Shown here: positions 7,582 through 15,880 of the stretch, piece after piece
Layout: the number at the start of each line of letters is the position of its first letter
Numbering within the stretch: position 1 is the first letter of the stretch
Made by a program: the position numbers and the translations under genes
Assembly: GCF_963668385.1 (NCBI RefSeq)
Contig: NZ_OY764327.1
Coordinates: forward strand, 5,898,724-5,962,723
Length of the DNA stretch: 64,000 nucleotides
Direction of reading: 5' to 3'
DNA from: an uncultured Carboxylicivirga sp.
GTDB lineage: Bacteria > Bacteroidota > Bacteroidia > Bacteroidales > Marinilabiliaceae
Notes under the pieces: model-generated
What the model was told of the DNA's origin: nothing
Database searches by the model: none
What the model saw: the letters and a program-made list of their open reading frames with translations, nothing else

Positions 7582-7724
7582 TAGCACCATCAATACGCAA
7601 AGCCTCATCTTTTGTACCCAACATATACATCCACTAAATACATGTATAACAATCCAATATCGAAATTTACTTCATGGGTATTTTTTATAAGTTTTGACTA
7701 TTAATAAAATCTCGATCAACTACC

Positions 7725-7742
7725 TGTGGAAATACATCCACA
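7725..7742. promoter_or_regulatory. Perfect TGTGGA-N6-TCCACA palindrome
   Basis: TGTGGA (7725-7730) and TCCACA (7737-7742) form a perfect inverted repeat of 18 bases. This is the cleanest copy of the site found in this island. It lies between the sigma54 regulator gene (ending at 7775) and the sigma54-like promoter of the kinase operon. A dimeric Fis-type helix-turn-helix would bind such a site. Confidence 0.55.
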
Positions 7743-7774
7743 ACTATAAACTATCGATACAAAGGCTAAAAAGT

Positions 7775-9160
7775 TCACATTCTTTTCAGGGCTTTATAAT
7801 CAATATCTAATTGCTTCATTTTATTATATAGTGTTTTTCTGTCGATATTTAATTTTCGTGCAGCCTCGGATTTATTAAAATTAACTTCTTCAAGCGTATT
7901 AATAATCACTTCCTTCTCGAATTGATTGGCAGCACCTTTCAAGTCCGGAGCTTTATTATCGTCTTCCGATACATTCTCCAATACCTGACTAACCACATCA
8001 TATTCTTCCTTTTCTTTATGATTTTTGATTTCATCGGGCAAACAATCGAGTGTTATATTCGAAGCCGTTGATAACAATACTGATCGTTTGATTACATTCC
8101 TCAACTCACGAAGATTACCATGCCAAGAGTAATTTTGCATCGCAATAATTACATCCGGATCCATACCTTCCACTTCCTTGTACAAATCACCATTGGCCTG
8201 TTGAATAAAATGACGAGCAAAAACAAGAATATCCTCTTTTCTCTCGCGCAAAGCTGGCAATGAAATTTTAAATTCGTTCAAGCGATGGTACAGGTCTTCA
8301 CGAAAATTATTATTCTGTATATCCACTTCCAATTCATCATTGGTGGCAGCAATAATTCTAACATCCACATTAACGGATTTTGTACTACCTAATTTAGTAA
8401 TAACCCTTTCCTGAATGGCTCGTAGTAATTTCACCTGAAGATCATATGCAAGGTTCCCCACCTCATCTAAAAACAAAGTACCCCCGTTGGCCTGTTCAAA
8501 CACCCCTATTTTGTTATTTATGGCACCGGTAAATGCTCCTTTTAAATGCCCAAACAGCTCGCTGTTGGCCAAATCCTTTGGTATGGCTCCACAATCAACT
8601 GCAACAAATGGCTTATCGTTTCTTTTACTATTTTGATGGATAAACCGGGCGATATACTCTTTACCCGATCCGGTTTCGCCTTGTATTAGTACCGACATAT
8701 TGGTTGGCGCAACCACGTCGCATAAACGAATAATATCTTTTATTTCACTACTCTCTCCGATAATGAATTCCTTATTATCAGAGGCAGTATTTTTTTTATT
8801 TTCCTTTTTACTAACCTGCTTCACCAAACTCAAGAGCTCCTCTTGCTGCAATGGTTTGGTTACATAATCATACGCACCTAATTTCATTAGCTTAACAGCC
8901 ATGCGGACATCGGCATAAGCAGTAATGATGATTACTTTAGTCTCGGAATTTTTAGATTTGATGTTTTTCAACATTTCCAGCCCGTCGCTATCAGGCAAGC
9001 GGAAATCGCAAACTACTATATCGTATTTCTTTTTCTTGAGCAGAAGATTGGCTCCTTCGGCAGTATATTCGGCATCTACCTCATAACCATGATTTGTAAG
9101 ATAGGTTTCAAGCAGATTGCACATAAAAGTATCATCGTCAACGACTAATATTTTATTCAT
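7775..9160 (-). CDS. NtrC-family sigma54-dependent response regulator
   Basis: A 461-residue protein with the full NtrC layout: receiver (1-120, phospho-acceptor Asp52 in CDFRLPDSDG), AAA+ domain (about 132-370) with Walker A GETGSGKE (161-168), the sigma54-contacting GAFTGA loop (208-213) and Walker B GTLFLDEV (227-234), and a C-terminal Fis-type helix-turn-helix (about 420-458, NKSEAARKLNIDRKTLY). All residues for ATP-driven open-complex formation are present. It lies 30 bases downstream of the hybrid kinase gene on the same strand. I infer that it binds the TGTGG/CCACA sites in this island and activates the sigma54-like promoters, which would include its neighbours. Confidence 0.93.
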   Translation of the reverse strand: MNKILVVDDDTFMCNLLETYLTNHGYEVDAEYTAEGANLLLKKKKYDIVVCDFRLPDSDGLEMLKNIKSKNSETKVIIITAYADVRMAVKLMKLGAYDYVTKPLQQEELLSLVKQVSKKENKKNTASDNKEFIIGESSEIKDIIRLCDVVAPTNMSVLIQGETGSGKEYIARFIHQNSKRNDKPFVAVDCGAIPKDLANSELFGHLKGAFTGAINNKIGVFEQANGGTLFLDEVGNLAYDLQVKLLRAIQERVITKLGSTKSVNVDVRIIAATNDELEVDIQNNNFREDLYHRLNEFKISLPALRERKEDILVFARHFIQQANGDLYKEVEGMDPDVIIAMQNYSWHGNLRELRNVIKRSVLLSTASNITLDCLPDEIKNHKEKEEYDVVSQVLENVSEDDNKAPDLKGAANQFEKEVIINTLEEVNFNKSEAARKLNIDRKTLYNKMKQLDIDYKALKRM

Positions 9161-9190
9161 ATTGTATAAATGAGGTGTGTGGTGTTTGTA

Positions 9191-11290
9191 TTAGGCTGTT
9201 ATCTTTTCTTTTTCTATGGCTTCCAATATTGCTTCGATCTGATCAATCAAAACATGTAGCTTATCTGGTATTCCATCGAATTCTTTGTTAATCACCGATT
9301 TTTCTATGGATCGCAATACATCAGAAGCTTCATCAAGTTTAAAGTACCTGAAAGATGAAACCATCCGATGGGCCGTTTCGCGCAACAAATCCCAATTACT
9401 CTGTTTCAGCCCATGTTTTAGTTCTTCTAATCCTTTCTGCGTATTATCAATAAATGATTGCAGCATTTTATTAAACATCATTTGATTTCCACGGGTAGCT
9501 TTTTGCAAATCGGTAAAATCAAAAATAATGGTAGGTGTTTTTTCTGTTTCCATAATGGCTTGTTTAGGCATCTTCTTATTCGTATCAATTTGTATACCTA
9601 AAACATTACATACCTTATTAAAAAGCTCCTCTTCGGAGTATGGCTTGATTAAATAATCGTCCATGCCAAACTGCAAATATTCATTAATATCACTTTTGAC
9701 AATATTGGCAGTTAAGGCAACTATTTTAGTTTGTTTATTTGGATTTGGTTCCGTTCTAATCTGATGGGTTGTCTGCATTCCACTTAACTTTGGCATATGA
9801 ATATCCATAAGGATAATGTCATATGCCTTTTGATTGGCGAGGTTATATGCCTCTTCACCATTTTGGGCCAAATCAAAGTCTACATCCCAATTATTAAAAA
9901 TCGTTTGAGCTAATTCCCTGTTATACTGATCGTCATCGGCCAACAATATGTTTTTTCCTTTCAGATGATGGGCATCCACAACAAATACCTGATCTTCTTT
10001 AATAATATCTGTTTCGGATCCTTTTTTGTATGGAATAACAATACTAAAATGACTTCCTTTCTCCGGTTCACTTTTTAGTTTGATTTTCCCTTTCTGTAAC
10101 TCAATCAATTTCTTACTAATGGTCAATCCCAAACCTGTTCCTCCATGCTTTTCTTTAATCATATTCTCCGATTGCGAAAACTCATCAAAGATGATGGCTT
10201 GATCTTTTACAGGAATTCCAATACCGGTGTCTTTCACATCAATACGTAAACGGACTTTATCATACTCCTCTTTTTTTACCGAACATGAAAACCGAACAGA
10301 ACCGGCATCTGTGAATTTTACAGCGTTGCTAACCAAATTAATAAGTACTTGTTTCAATCGAAAAGGATCACCAACTAAAACCGGTGAGATGTCATCATCA
10401 ACCACATACATTAGCTCGATACCTTTTCGTTCAGCTTTTAACCTGAAAAACTGATAAACATCCTCAAAAACCTTTCGAACATCAAACGGAACTTCATCGA
10501 TAAACACTTTTCCCATTCCTATCTTCAATAAAATAAGAATCTCATTGACCAGAGAAAGCAATATATCGGATGATTCATTGACCAAATCGTTGAATTTCCT
10601 TTGCTCCGGTGTTAATTGTGTTTTGGCTAATTGCTCAGAGAAACCAATTATGGCATTGAGCGGAGTCCTGATCTCATGACTCATATTGGCTAAAAAGTTA
10701 GTTTTAGATCGGGCAGTGTTTTCTGCCTCGATCTTAGCTTTACGAAGTTTTTGTTGTGCTTTTTTTAATTTGGTGATATTGTGGCCAATTAAAATACCAT
10801 ACTCAATTTCACCATTATCATCGTAAATTGGCTGAGTAAGAATCTTATAAGCCTTACTTTTATTTTTAAATTCTGTTTCTACCTTATTACCAATGAGAGT
10901 ACTATCCAGTAGGTGTTTAAAACTATCCTGCAGGTTCTTATCCGAAATATCCAATATAGTTTTCCCTAAAAAATCCTGCTTTGAGTAGCCATACTTAGTT
11001 TTTTCCTGACCGCCTGTAAGAACAAACCTTTGTTTCTTATCGAACAGATAAACATCCATATCAGGCAAGTTATCGAGCATAGCCGCATATTGCTCTTTCA
11101 ACCTTTTATTTTCAGCCCTAAGCTTATTGTGTTCTTTTTCGAGTTGGTTATTACAATCTTCACATTCCTTCAAAGCCTTTTGAATTGATAATAACTCATC
11201 TGACATTGCCATGTTACATTTCGATTCAACCAATAGCTTTTCTAACTTTTGATTAATTGCATCAAATTTCTTCATTTGGCTGATCTCCAT
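9191..11290 (-). CDS. Hybrid sensor kinase: PAS, HisKA, HATPase, receiver, HPt
   Basis: A 699-residue soluble multi-domain kinase. It has an N-terminal coiled coil (about 5-70), PAS (about 72-180), HisKA with His205 in MSHEIRTPLN, HATPase with NLVSNAVKF, DTGIGIP and GGTGLGL motifs (to about 420), a receiver with Asp496 in LMDIHMP, and a C-terminal HPt domain with His641 in AHRMVSS. The His-Asp-His chain lets it pass phosphate to a separate regulator, most simply the NtrC-type protein encoded 30 bases downstream. No membrane segment is seen, so it senses a cytoplasmic cue. A TGTGG-N10-CCACA site lies about 70 bases ahead of the start, suggesting feedback. Confidence 0.92.
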   Translation of the reverse strand: MEISQMKKFDAINQKLEKLLVESKCNMAMSDELLSIQKALKECEDCNNQLEKEHNKLRAENKRLKEQYAAMLDNLPDMDVYLFDKKQRFVLTGGQEKTKYGYSKQDFLGKTILDISDKNLQDSFKHLLDSTLIGNKVETEFKNKSKAYKILTQPIYDDNGEIEYGILIGHNITKLKKAQQKLRKAKIEAENTARSKTNFLANMSHEIRTPLNAIIGFSEQLAKTQLTPEQRKFNDLVNESSDILLSLVNEILILLKIGMGKVFIDEVPFDVRKVFEDVYQFFRLKAERKGIELMYVVDDDISPVLVGDPFRLKQVLINLVSNAVKFTDAGSVRFSCSVKKEEYDKVRLRIDVKDTGIGIPVKDQAIIFDEFSQSENMIKEKHGGTGLGLTISKKLIELQKGKIKLKSEPEKGSHFSIVIPYKKGSETDIIKEDQVFVVDAHHLKGKNILLADDDQYNRELAQTIFNNWDVDFDLAQNGEEAYNLANQKAYDIILMDIHMPKLSGMQTTHQIRTEPNPNKQTKIVALTANIVKSDINEYLQFGMDDYLIKPYSEEELFNKVCNVLGIQIDTNKKMPKQAIMETEKTPTIIFDFTDLQKATRGNQMMFNKMLQSFIDNTQKGLEELKHGLKQSNWDLLRETAHRMVSSFRYFKLDEASDVLRSIEKSVINKEFDGIPDKLHVLIDQIEAILEAIEKEKITA

Positions 11291-11358
11291 AAATTCGTTT
11301 TAATACAAGTTGGTCACTTTTTGCTTTTGTAGAAAAAATGATACAATTTTTTTAGAAG

Positions 11359-11378
11359 TGTGGAAAAAATTCCCCACA
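11359..11378. promoter_or_regulatory. TGTGG-N10-CCACA site upstream of the hybrid kinase
   Basis: TGTGG (11359-11363) and CCACA (11374-11378) form an inverted pair with an A/T-rich 10-base centre, the same geometry as the pair at 5816-5835. It is about 70 bases ahead of the hybrid-kinase ATG. No sigma54-like sequence was found between them. Confidence 0.4.
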
Positions 11379-11413
11379 TCAAAATCCATTCCCAAATTTA
11401 ATTCTCACTCCAT

Positions 11414-12445
11414 TTAAATATAGCCCAATACCTTTGCATGATTAAAGGCTTCTTTGGTATGCTTTATTTGTATCAGATGTGTATGTGTATCAAACAAACT
11501 ATCTACTTCATTAGTTTTACCCCCCCACAAAGATTTAATTTGCCTGATATACACGGTTTCTATTCTACCCGGAAATTCCTTGGTCAATCTACCATAAATA
11601 ATTGGATCTTCCTGCCCGTTATCTCCCAGTAAAACAAATTTCTGGTAAGGATAAAAAGTCAGTAAGAATCGTATTTTATTATATTTTAAATCATGATGTT
11701 TCTTTCCGGATAACCACAATTTAATAATCCCTTCCGAGTACTTTTTAAGCAACAATGTTCCTTCTGGAATCTGGTTAAATTTAAAAAAATCATTCAATAA
11801 ATCGTATAAGTTCCATTCACTGCTGGAAACATAAAAGAATGGATGATCTGCATTATTAGACCTTCCTGACTTTAATTGTTGGTAAAACCTTGGTATATCC
11901 GGGAAAGGCAAACGACTTTCTGCATTCTTAAAAAGAATCAAATATAGTTTCCGAAATAAATGCGTTGAATGCGAAATAAGCACAGTATCATCAATATCTG
12001 AAATAAATATCCGCTCTTCGTCATCATTAATAATTTGTATTTGACCTGTAACCTTAACAGACGTATTAGGAATAATAGCTTTTACAGGAATCCATCTATC
12101 AGACTGTACTTTATGAAAACAAGGTAGTTTTAATTGAACAGAAAACGATCCGGATCCATCTGTTATCACCTTAGTTTGCTCACTTAGCAAATCAATTTTC
12201 ACCTCTTGATTAGCTACCGTCTTACGTGTAAAACGCTTAATCATAGCGCGCATATTTTCCCATTTACTATTATTTGAGAAAGATTGAACATTCTTTCCTG
12301 CGATCACCATTCCACTCACGAAAACTGTAGTGCTATTACCATAGCCTTTATACAAAACAATTTCCATATCATCTTTTAAGTCATCGTTAGACATTAAAAC
12401 ATCCTTGATTCTGAACATCCAATTCCGAAGAAAAATATTTTGCAT
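11414..12445 (-). CDS. APP1-like phosphatidate phosphatase domain protein (DUF2183)
   Basis: A roughly 343-residue protein. The N-terminal half is beta-rich. The C-terminal half is the APP1 catalytic domain with the haloacid-dehalogenase-type motif FISDIDDTV (about residues 148-156), a conserved FFYVSSSEWNLYDLL segment and the later LLGDNGQEDP. In yeast App1 this domain removes phosphate from phosphatidic acid; bacterial members are presumed lipid phosphatases. The longest frame starts at a GTG (12460); the ATG at 12443-12445 is preferred. It is divergent from a diacylglycerol-kinase-family gene, whose product would run the opposite reaction, which suggests joint control of phosphatidate and diacylglycerol. 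Confidence 0.82.
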   Translation of the reverse strand: MQNIFLRNWMFRIKDVLMSNDDLKDDMEIVLYKGYGNSTTVFVSGMVIAGKNVQSFSNNSKWENMRAMIKRFTRKTVANQEVKIDLLSEQTKVITDGSGSFSVQLKLPCFHKVQSDRWIPVKAIIPNTSVKVTGQIQIINDDEERIFISDIDDTVLISHSTHLFRKLYLILFKNAESRLPFPDIPRFYQQLKSGRSNNADHPFFYVSSSEWNLYDLLNDFFKFNQIPEGTLLLKKYSEGIIKLWLSGKKHHDLKYNKIRFLLTFYPYQKFVLLGDNGQEDPIIYGRLTKEFPGRIETVYIRQIKSLWGGKTNEVDSLFDTHTHLIQIKHTKEAFNHAKVLGYI

Positions 12446-12522
12446 GAATTTTTTATACACCGCTTCGCTTTTTTAGCACCAATTTTGATAATAGTATAAT
12501 CAAGTACTAAGCCATAAAACAT

Positions 12523-13404
12523 ATGAAGAAGAAAAAACTATTGTTTGTTATCAATCCACATTCTGGAAGTTCTGATTATTCCAATATGGATGATTTAATC
12601 ATCAGAGTTTGCCAACCAATGAATGTTGATTTGCAAATACTGCACACAACAGGCAAAAACGATTGTACCACGATTGGCAATAAAATAAAGGAATACAAAC
12701 CAGACACTGTAATAACTGCAGGCGGAGATGGAACGGTTAACCAGGTAGCATCCTTGCTTATTAATAGTAAAATAAAACTAGGAATTCTGCCCAAAGGTTC
12801 GGCTAACGGATTAGCCTATAATCTGAATATAGGTGACGATTTTGAGGAAGAGATTCGTAAAATAATAACGGGTAAAGTTCATCGTATGGATTCGCTACTG
12901 ATTAATAACAAGCATTACTGTTTTCACCTTAGTGATATAGGTATAAATGCTAGATTGATAAAACGATTTGAGGAAGACGATACCCGCGGCTTAATGGGTT
13001 ACGCCAAAGAACTATTGAATGAATTAAAGGATGGTAAAAAGGTATTTAAAACCATTATTGAAACCAAGGAAAAGAAGTATCGACTAAAAGCCGAAATGAT
13101 ACTATTGGCCAATGCCAAAAGTTTTGGAACTGGCGCCATCATTAATCCAAAGGGTGAAATTGATGATGGTTTATTCGAAATAATAGTATTAAAGCCTTAT
13201 CCATGGTGGAGCATTCTAAGCCTTTTCACTAAAATGTTTACCGGTAAAATCAATCATTTAAAATATATTAAAACCATTCGTACCACAAGTGCCATTATCA
13301 GATTAAATAGTCCACAAGTATTGCAATCGGATGGAGAGATTCTTGGCGAACCGGAAGAAATTACCATCAAAATTATTCCTAATTCGTTAAGCATTGTATA
13401 CTGA
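12523..13404 (+). CDS. Diacylglycerol kinase-family lipid kinase (YegS/BmrU type)
   Basis: A 293-residue protein with the DAGK catalytic fold. It opens with a VINPHSGSS nucleotide-site loop, has the hallmark GGDGTVNQVAS (about 66-76), then LPKGSANGLAYNL, and ends with the beta-sandwich domain including SDGEILGEP. Length and motifs match the YegS/BmrU/DgkB group, which phosphorylates diacylglycerol or related lipids with ATP at the inner membrane. It is divergent from the APP1-like phosphatase (77 bases between starts). Confidence 0.9.
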   Translation: MKKKKLLFVINPHSGSSDYSNMDDLIIRVCQPMNVDLQILHTTGKNDCTTIGNKIKEYKPDTVITAGGDGTVNQVASLLINSKIKLGILPKGSANGLAYNLNIGDDFEEEIRKIITGKVHRMDSLLINNKHYCFHLSDIGINARLIKRFEEDDTRGLMGYAKELLNELKDGKKVFKTIIETKEKKYRLKAEMILLANAKSFGTGAIINPKGEIDDGLFEIIVLKPYPWWSILSLFTKMFTGKINHLKYIKTIRTTSAIIRLNSPQVLQSDGEILGEPEEITIKIIPNSLSIVY

Positions 13405-13491
13405 GTTAATCAACAGAAGTAACTCTCCAAACACAGGCTTCAGTCATCCCTCTTCTAACTATTTTGCTATCTTCGCCGTCAAATTTGAAGG

Positions 13492-14535
13492 ATGAATAAG
13501 CGAGTGATTTTAGGAATGAGTGGTGGAATGGATAGCTCCATGTCAGCAATACTATTACAACGACAAGGATACGAAGTTATTGGAGCAACCCTTCAGACTC
13601 ATACCGAAGCCGATGATAAAAATATTGTTGATGCTCAAAACCTGGCTAAATCACTTAACATTCCGCATCATTTGATTGACTGCCGCGACAATTTCAAGAA
13701 GGAAGTCATTACTTATTTTGCAGACGAATATATCAATGGTCGCACTCCTAACCCTTGTGTTTATTGCAACCGTACTATCAAATGGAAATATCTTTTAGAA
13801 CTAGCTCAGCAATTGGATTGTGATCATATTGCCACCGGGCACTACGTTCGAGTATTGCAAGAAAACAATCATTACTACATTCAAAAAGGATTGGATCCGG
13901 CCAAAGATCAATCCTATTTTCTTTGGAACCTGAGTCAGGAAGTACTTTCAAAAGCTATTTTCCCTTTAGGGCAATTAAAGAAGACCGAAGTTAGAGAACT
14001 GGCTTCTGAATTAGGCTATCAGAACATTGCTGATAAAAAAGAAAGTATGGGGGTTTGCTTTCTGGCAGGCATCGATTACCGAGAATATCTCAAAAAACTC
14101 CTGACGGATGAACATCCATCCTTACAAGCGGGGCCGGTAATCGACAGCGAAAACAACGAATTGGGGCATCATGAGGGTTTTCCGTTTTACACCATTGGGC
14201 AACGAAGAGGTATTGAAGGAGTTGCCAACGGACAATGTGTTGTAAGCATTGATCCCAAACGCAAAGCTTTGATTACCGGAAACAGAAAAGACTTATATAC
14301 CAACCAGCTTCATTTAAAAGAGTATTCGCTTACACCCGATACTTCACTTTGGAAAGATCAAACCGTTTTTATTCGGGTAAGAGGATTGGATAGTGTACCT
14401 GGTTATAACGGCATCATCACTCCAAACGAAAATGGACTAAAAGTTCAGTTTGAAGATAAAGTATGGGCTATCACACCCGGACAATCCATAGTATTTTATC
14501 AGGATGATAAGTTGATAGGTGGAGGTATCTCTTAA
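13492..14535 (+). CDS. mnmA: tRNA-specific 2-thiouridylase MnmA
   Basis: A 347-residue enzyme that adds sulfur to C2 of the wobble uridine in tRNA Lys, Glu and Gln. The PP-loop is GMSGGMDSS (residues 8-16; most homologues have Val instead of the second Met). The catalytic Cys pair is present: NPCVYCN (about 89-95) and MGVCFLAG (about 184-191). The FYTIGQRRG motif of the C-terminal part is also seen. The start ATG follows a short 5' region with no overlap. It is convergent with tilS, another tRNA modification gene. Confidence 0.97.
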   Translation: MNKRVILGMSGGMDSSMSAILLQRQGYEVIGATLQTHTEADDKNIVDAQNLAKSLNIPHHLIDCRDNFKKEVITYFADEYINGRTPNPCVYCNRTIKWKYLLELAQQLDCDHIATGHYVRVLQENNHYYIQKGLDPAKDQSYFLWNLSQEVLSKAIFPLGQLKKTEVRELASELGYQNIADKKESMGVCFLAGIDYREYLKKLLTDEHPSLQAGPVIDSENNELGHHEGFPFYTIGQRRGIEGVANGQCVVSIDPKRKALITGNRKDLYTNQLHLKEYSLTPDTSLWKDQTVFIRVRGLDSVPGYNGIITPNENGLKVQFEDKVWAITPGQSIVFYQDDKLIGGGIS

Positions 14536-14551
14536 AAGATAATATTCTTAA

Positions 14552-15880
14552 TTAGTCTAATTTAATTTCTAAAATAACTTTCGTTCGTTTGGTTATTTTA
14601 AACCTATCATCGATACGGTGGCCGGCAATCCACACTATATCTTCGCCCGATATGACAAGCCACGTTTGTTCTTTATCAACCAGCGAAAACTTATTATCAA
14701 TAAAATAATCACTTATCTTTTTAAACTTCATCATACCCAAGGGCATAAACCGGTCGCCTTCTTCCCACTTACGAAACAGCAAAGGTAAATCAACCAAATC
14801 GGCATCTAAATGAATCAACTTAGGGTTGGTCGAAAACTGAAAATCATCGGACTTCTTATATAATCTTGCCGACACCTTAATGGGCGATTCAATGGTGGTT
14901 TCTTCCAACCAAAAATGATCAGTAGTAATCTCTTCGTTCGGAAGTACCAAAAGGTTATGCCTGTCTTTTATTAAACGATGTGTTTCGCTAAAAAACTGCT
15001 TTCCACTTTCTCCATCTAAATGCTGCAATACATCTTCTACCACCGAAGTATTAAAACCATAGGGACGTAAAACCTCAAACAGAATCGTTTTCTTTTCGGC
15101 AAATAAATGAAGCTTCGATATTGGAATCAACACCCTGTCGTGCTCATCAACCAACACCTCATCCCTAAAACGTTGTACCACTTGCTCAAGCATCATCTCA
15201 GCCTCGTGTACATGCTCCATATTGGTTAGCATGGTTGAAAAAAACGATGGATTCATCTGCTCTAACACAGGAATCACCTCGTGACGTATTTTGTTGCGAA
15301 GATACTTTACATCAGAGTTAGAGCTATCGTTACGATAGGCAATCTCATGCTGAAGACAGTATTCTTCAATCTGGTTTCGCGAAAAATCGAGAAGTGGTCG
15401 CACTATATTGCCATTTCGATGCTGAATACCCGATAAGCCCTTCACGCCTGTTCCGCGCACCAAATTTAGAAAAAACGTTTCGATGGAATCGTTTCCGTGA
15501 TGCGCCGTAAGTAATACGTCAACGCCCTTTTCAGCCATCAACTCGTTAAACCAATTATAACGCAAATCGCGCGCCGCCATCTCAATCGATATTTTGTGCT
15601 CTCTGGCATAAGTCGTAGTATCAAAACTCTTAATCGATAAAGGAATGTTTTGCTCAGCACAGTATGCCTCCACCAATTGCTGATCGCCATCGGACTCCTC
15701 TCCCCTCAGGTTAAAATTACAATGGGCGGCACTAATATCTATCCTTCTATTTTTAAGCAAATGCAGTAATGCCATTGAGTCGGCACCACCGCTTACAGCC
15801 ACCAATACGGGTTGATGTATAGATAAACCACATTTACTTTCCAATATTTTAAGAACATTTTTAGGAGTAAGATCCATCAT
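14552..15880 (-). CDS. tilS: tRNA(Ile)-lysidine synthetase TilS
   Basis: A 442-residue ATP-dependent ligase that attaches lysine to C34 of the CAU-anticodon tRNA Ile. The PP-loop is AVSGGADSMALL (about 28-39), followed by the family motifs TAHHGNDSIET and VRGTGVKGLSGI. The C-terminal TilS substrate-binding domains (about 210-442) are complete, with KKISDYFIDNK near the end. The start ATG overlaps the pabB stop codon by one base, so the two genes are translationally coupled. A second ATG follows immediately and cannot be excluded. Confidence 0.96.
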   Translation of the reverse strand: MMDLTPKNVLKILESKCGLSIHQPVLVAVSGGADSMALLHLLKNRRIDISAAHCNFNLRGEESDGDQQLVEAYCAEQNIPLSIKSFDTTTYAREHKISIEMAARDLRYNWFNELMAEKGVDVLLTAHHGNDSIETFFLNLVRGTGVKGLSGIQHRNGNIVRPLLDFSRNQIEEYCLQHEIAYRNDSSNSDVKYLRNKIRHEVIPVLEQMNPSFFSTMLTNMEHVHEAEMMLEQVVQRFRDEVLVDEHDRVLIPISKLHLFAEKKTILFEVLRPYGFNTSVVEDVLQHLDGESGKQFFSETHRLIKDRHNLLVLPNEEITTDHFWLEETTIESPIKVSARLYKKSDDFQFSTNPKLIHLDADLVDLPLLFRKWEEGDRFMPLGMMKFKKISDYFIDNKFSLVDKEQTWLVISGEDIVWIAGHRIDDRFKITKRTKVILEIKLD

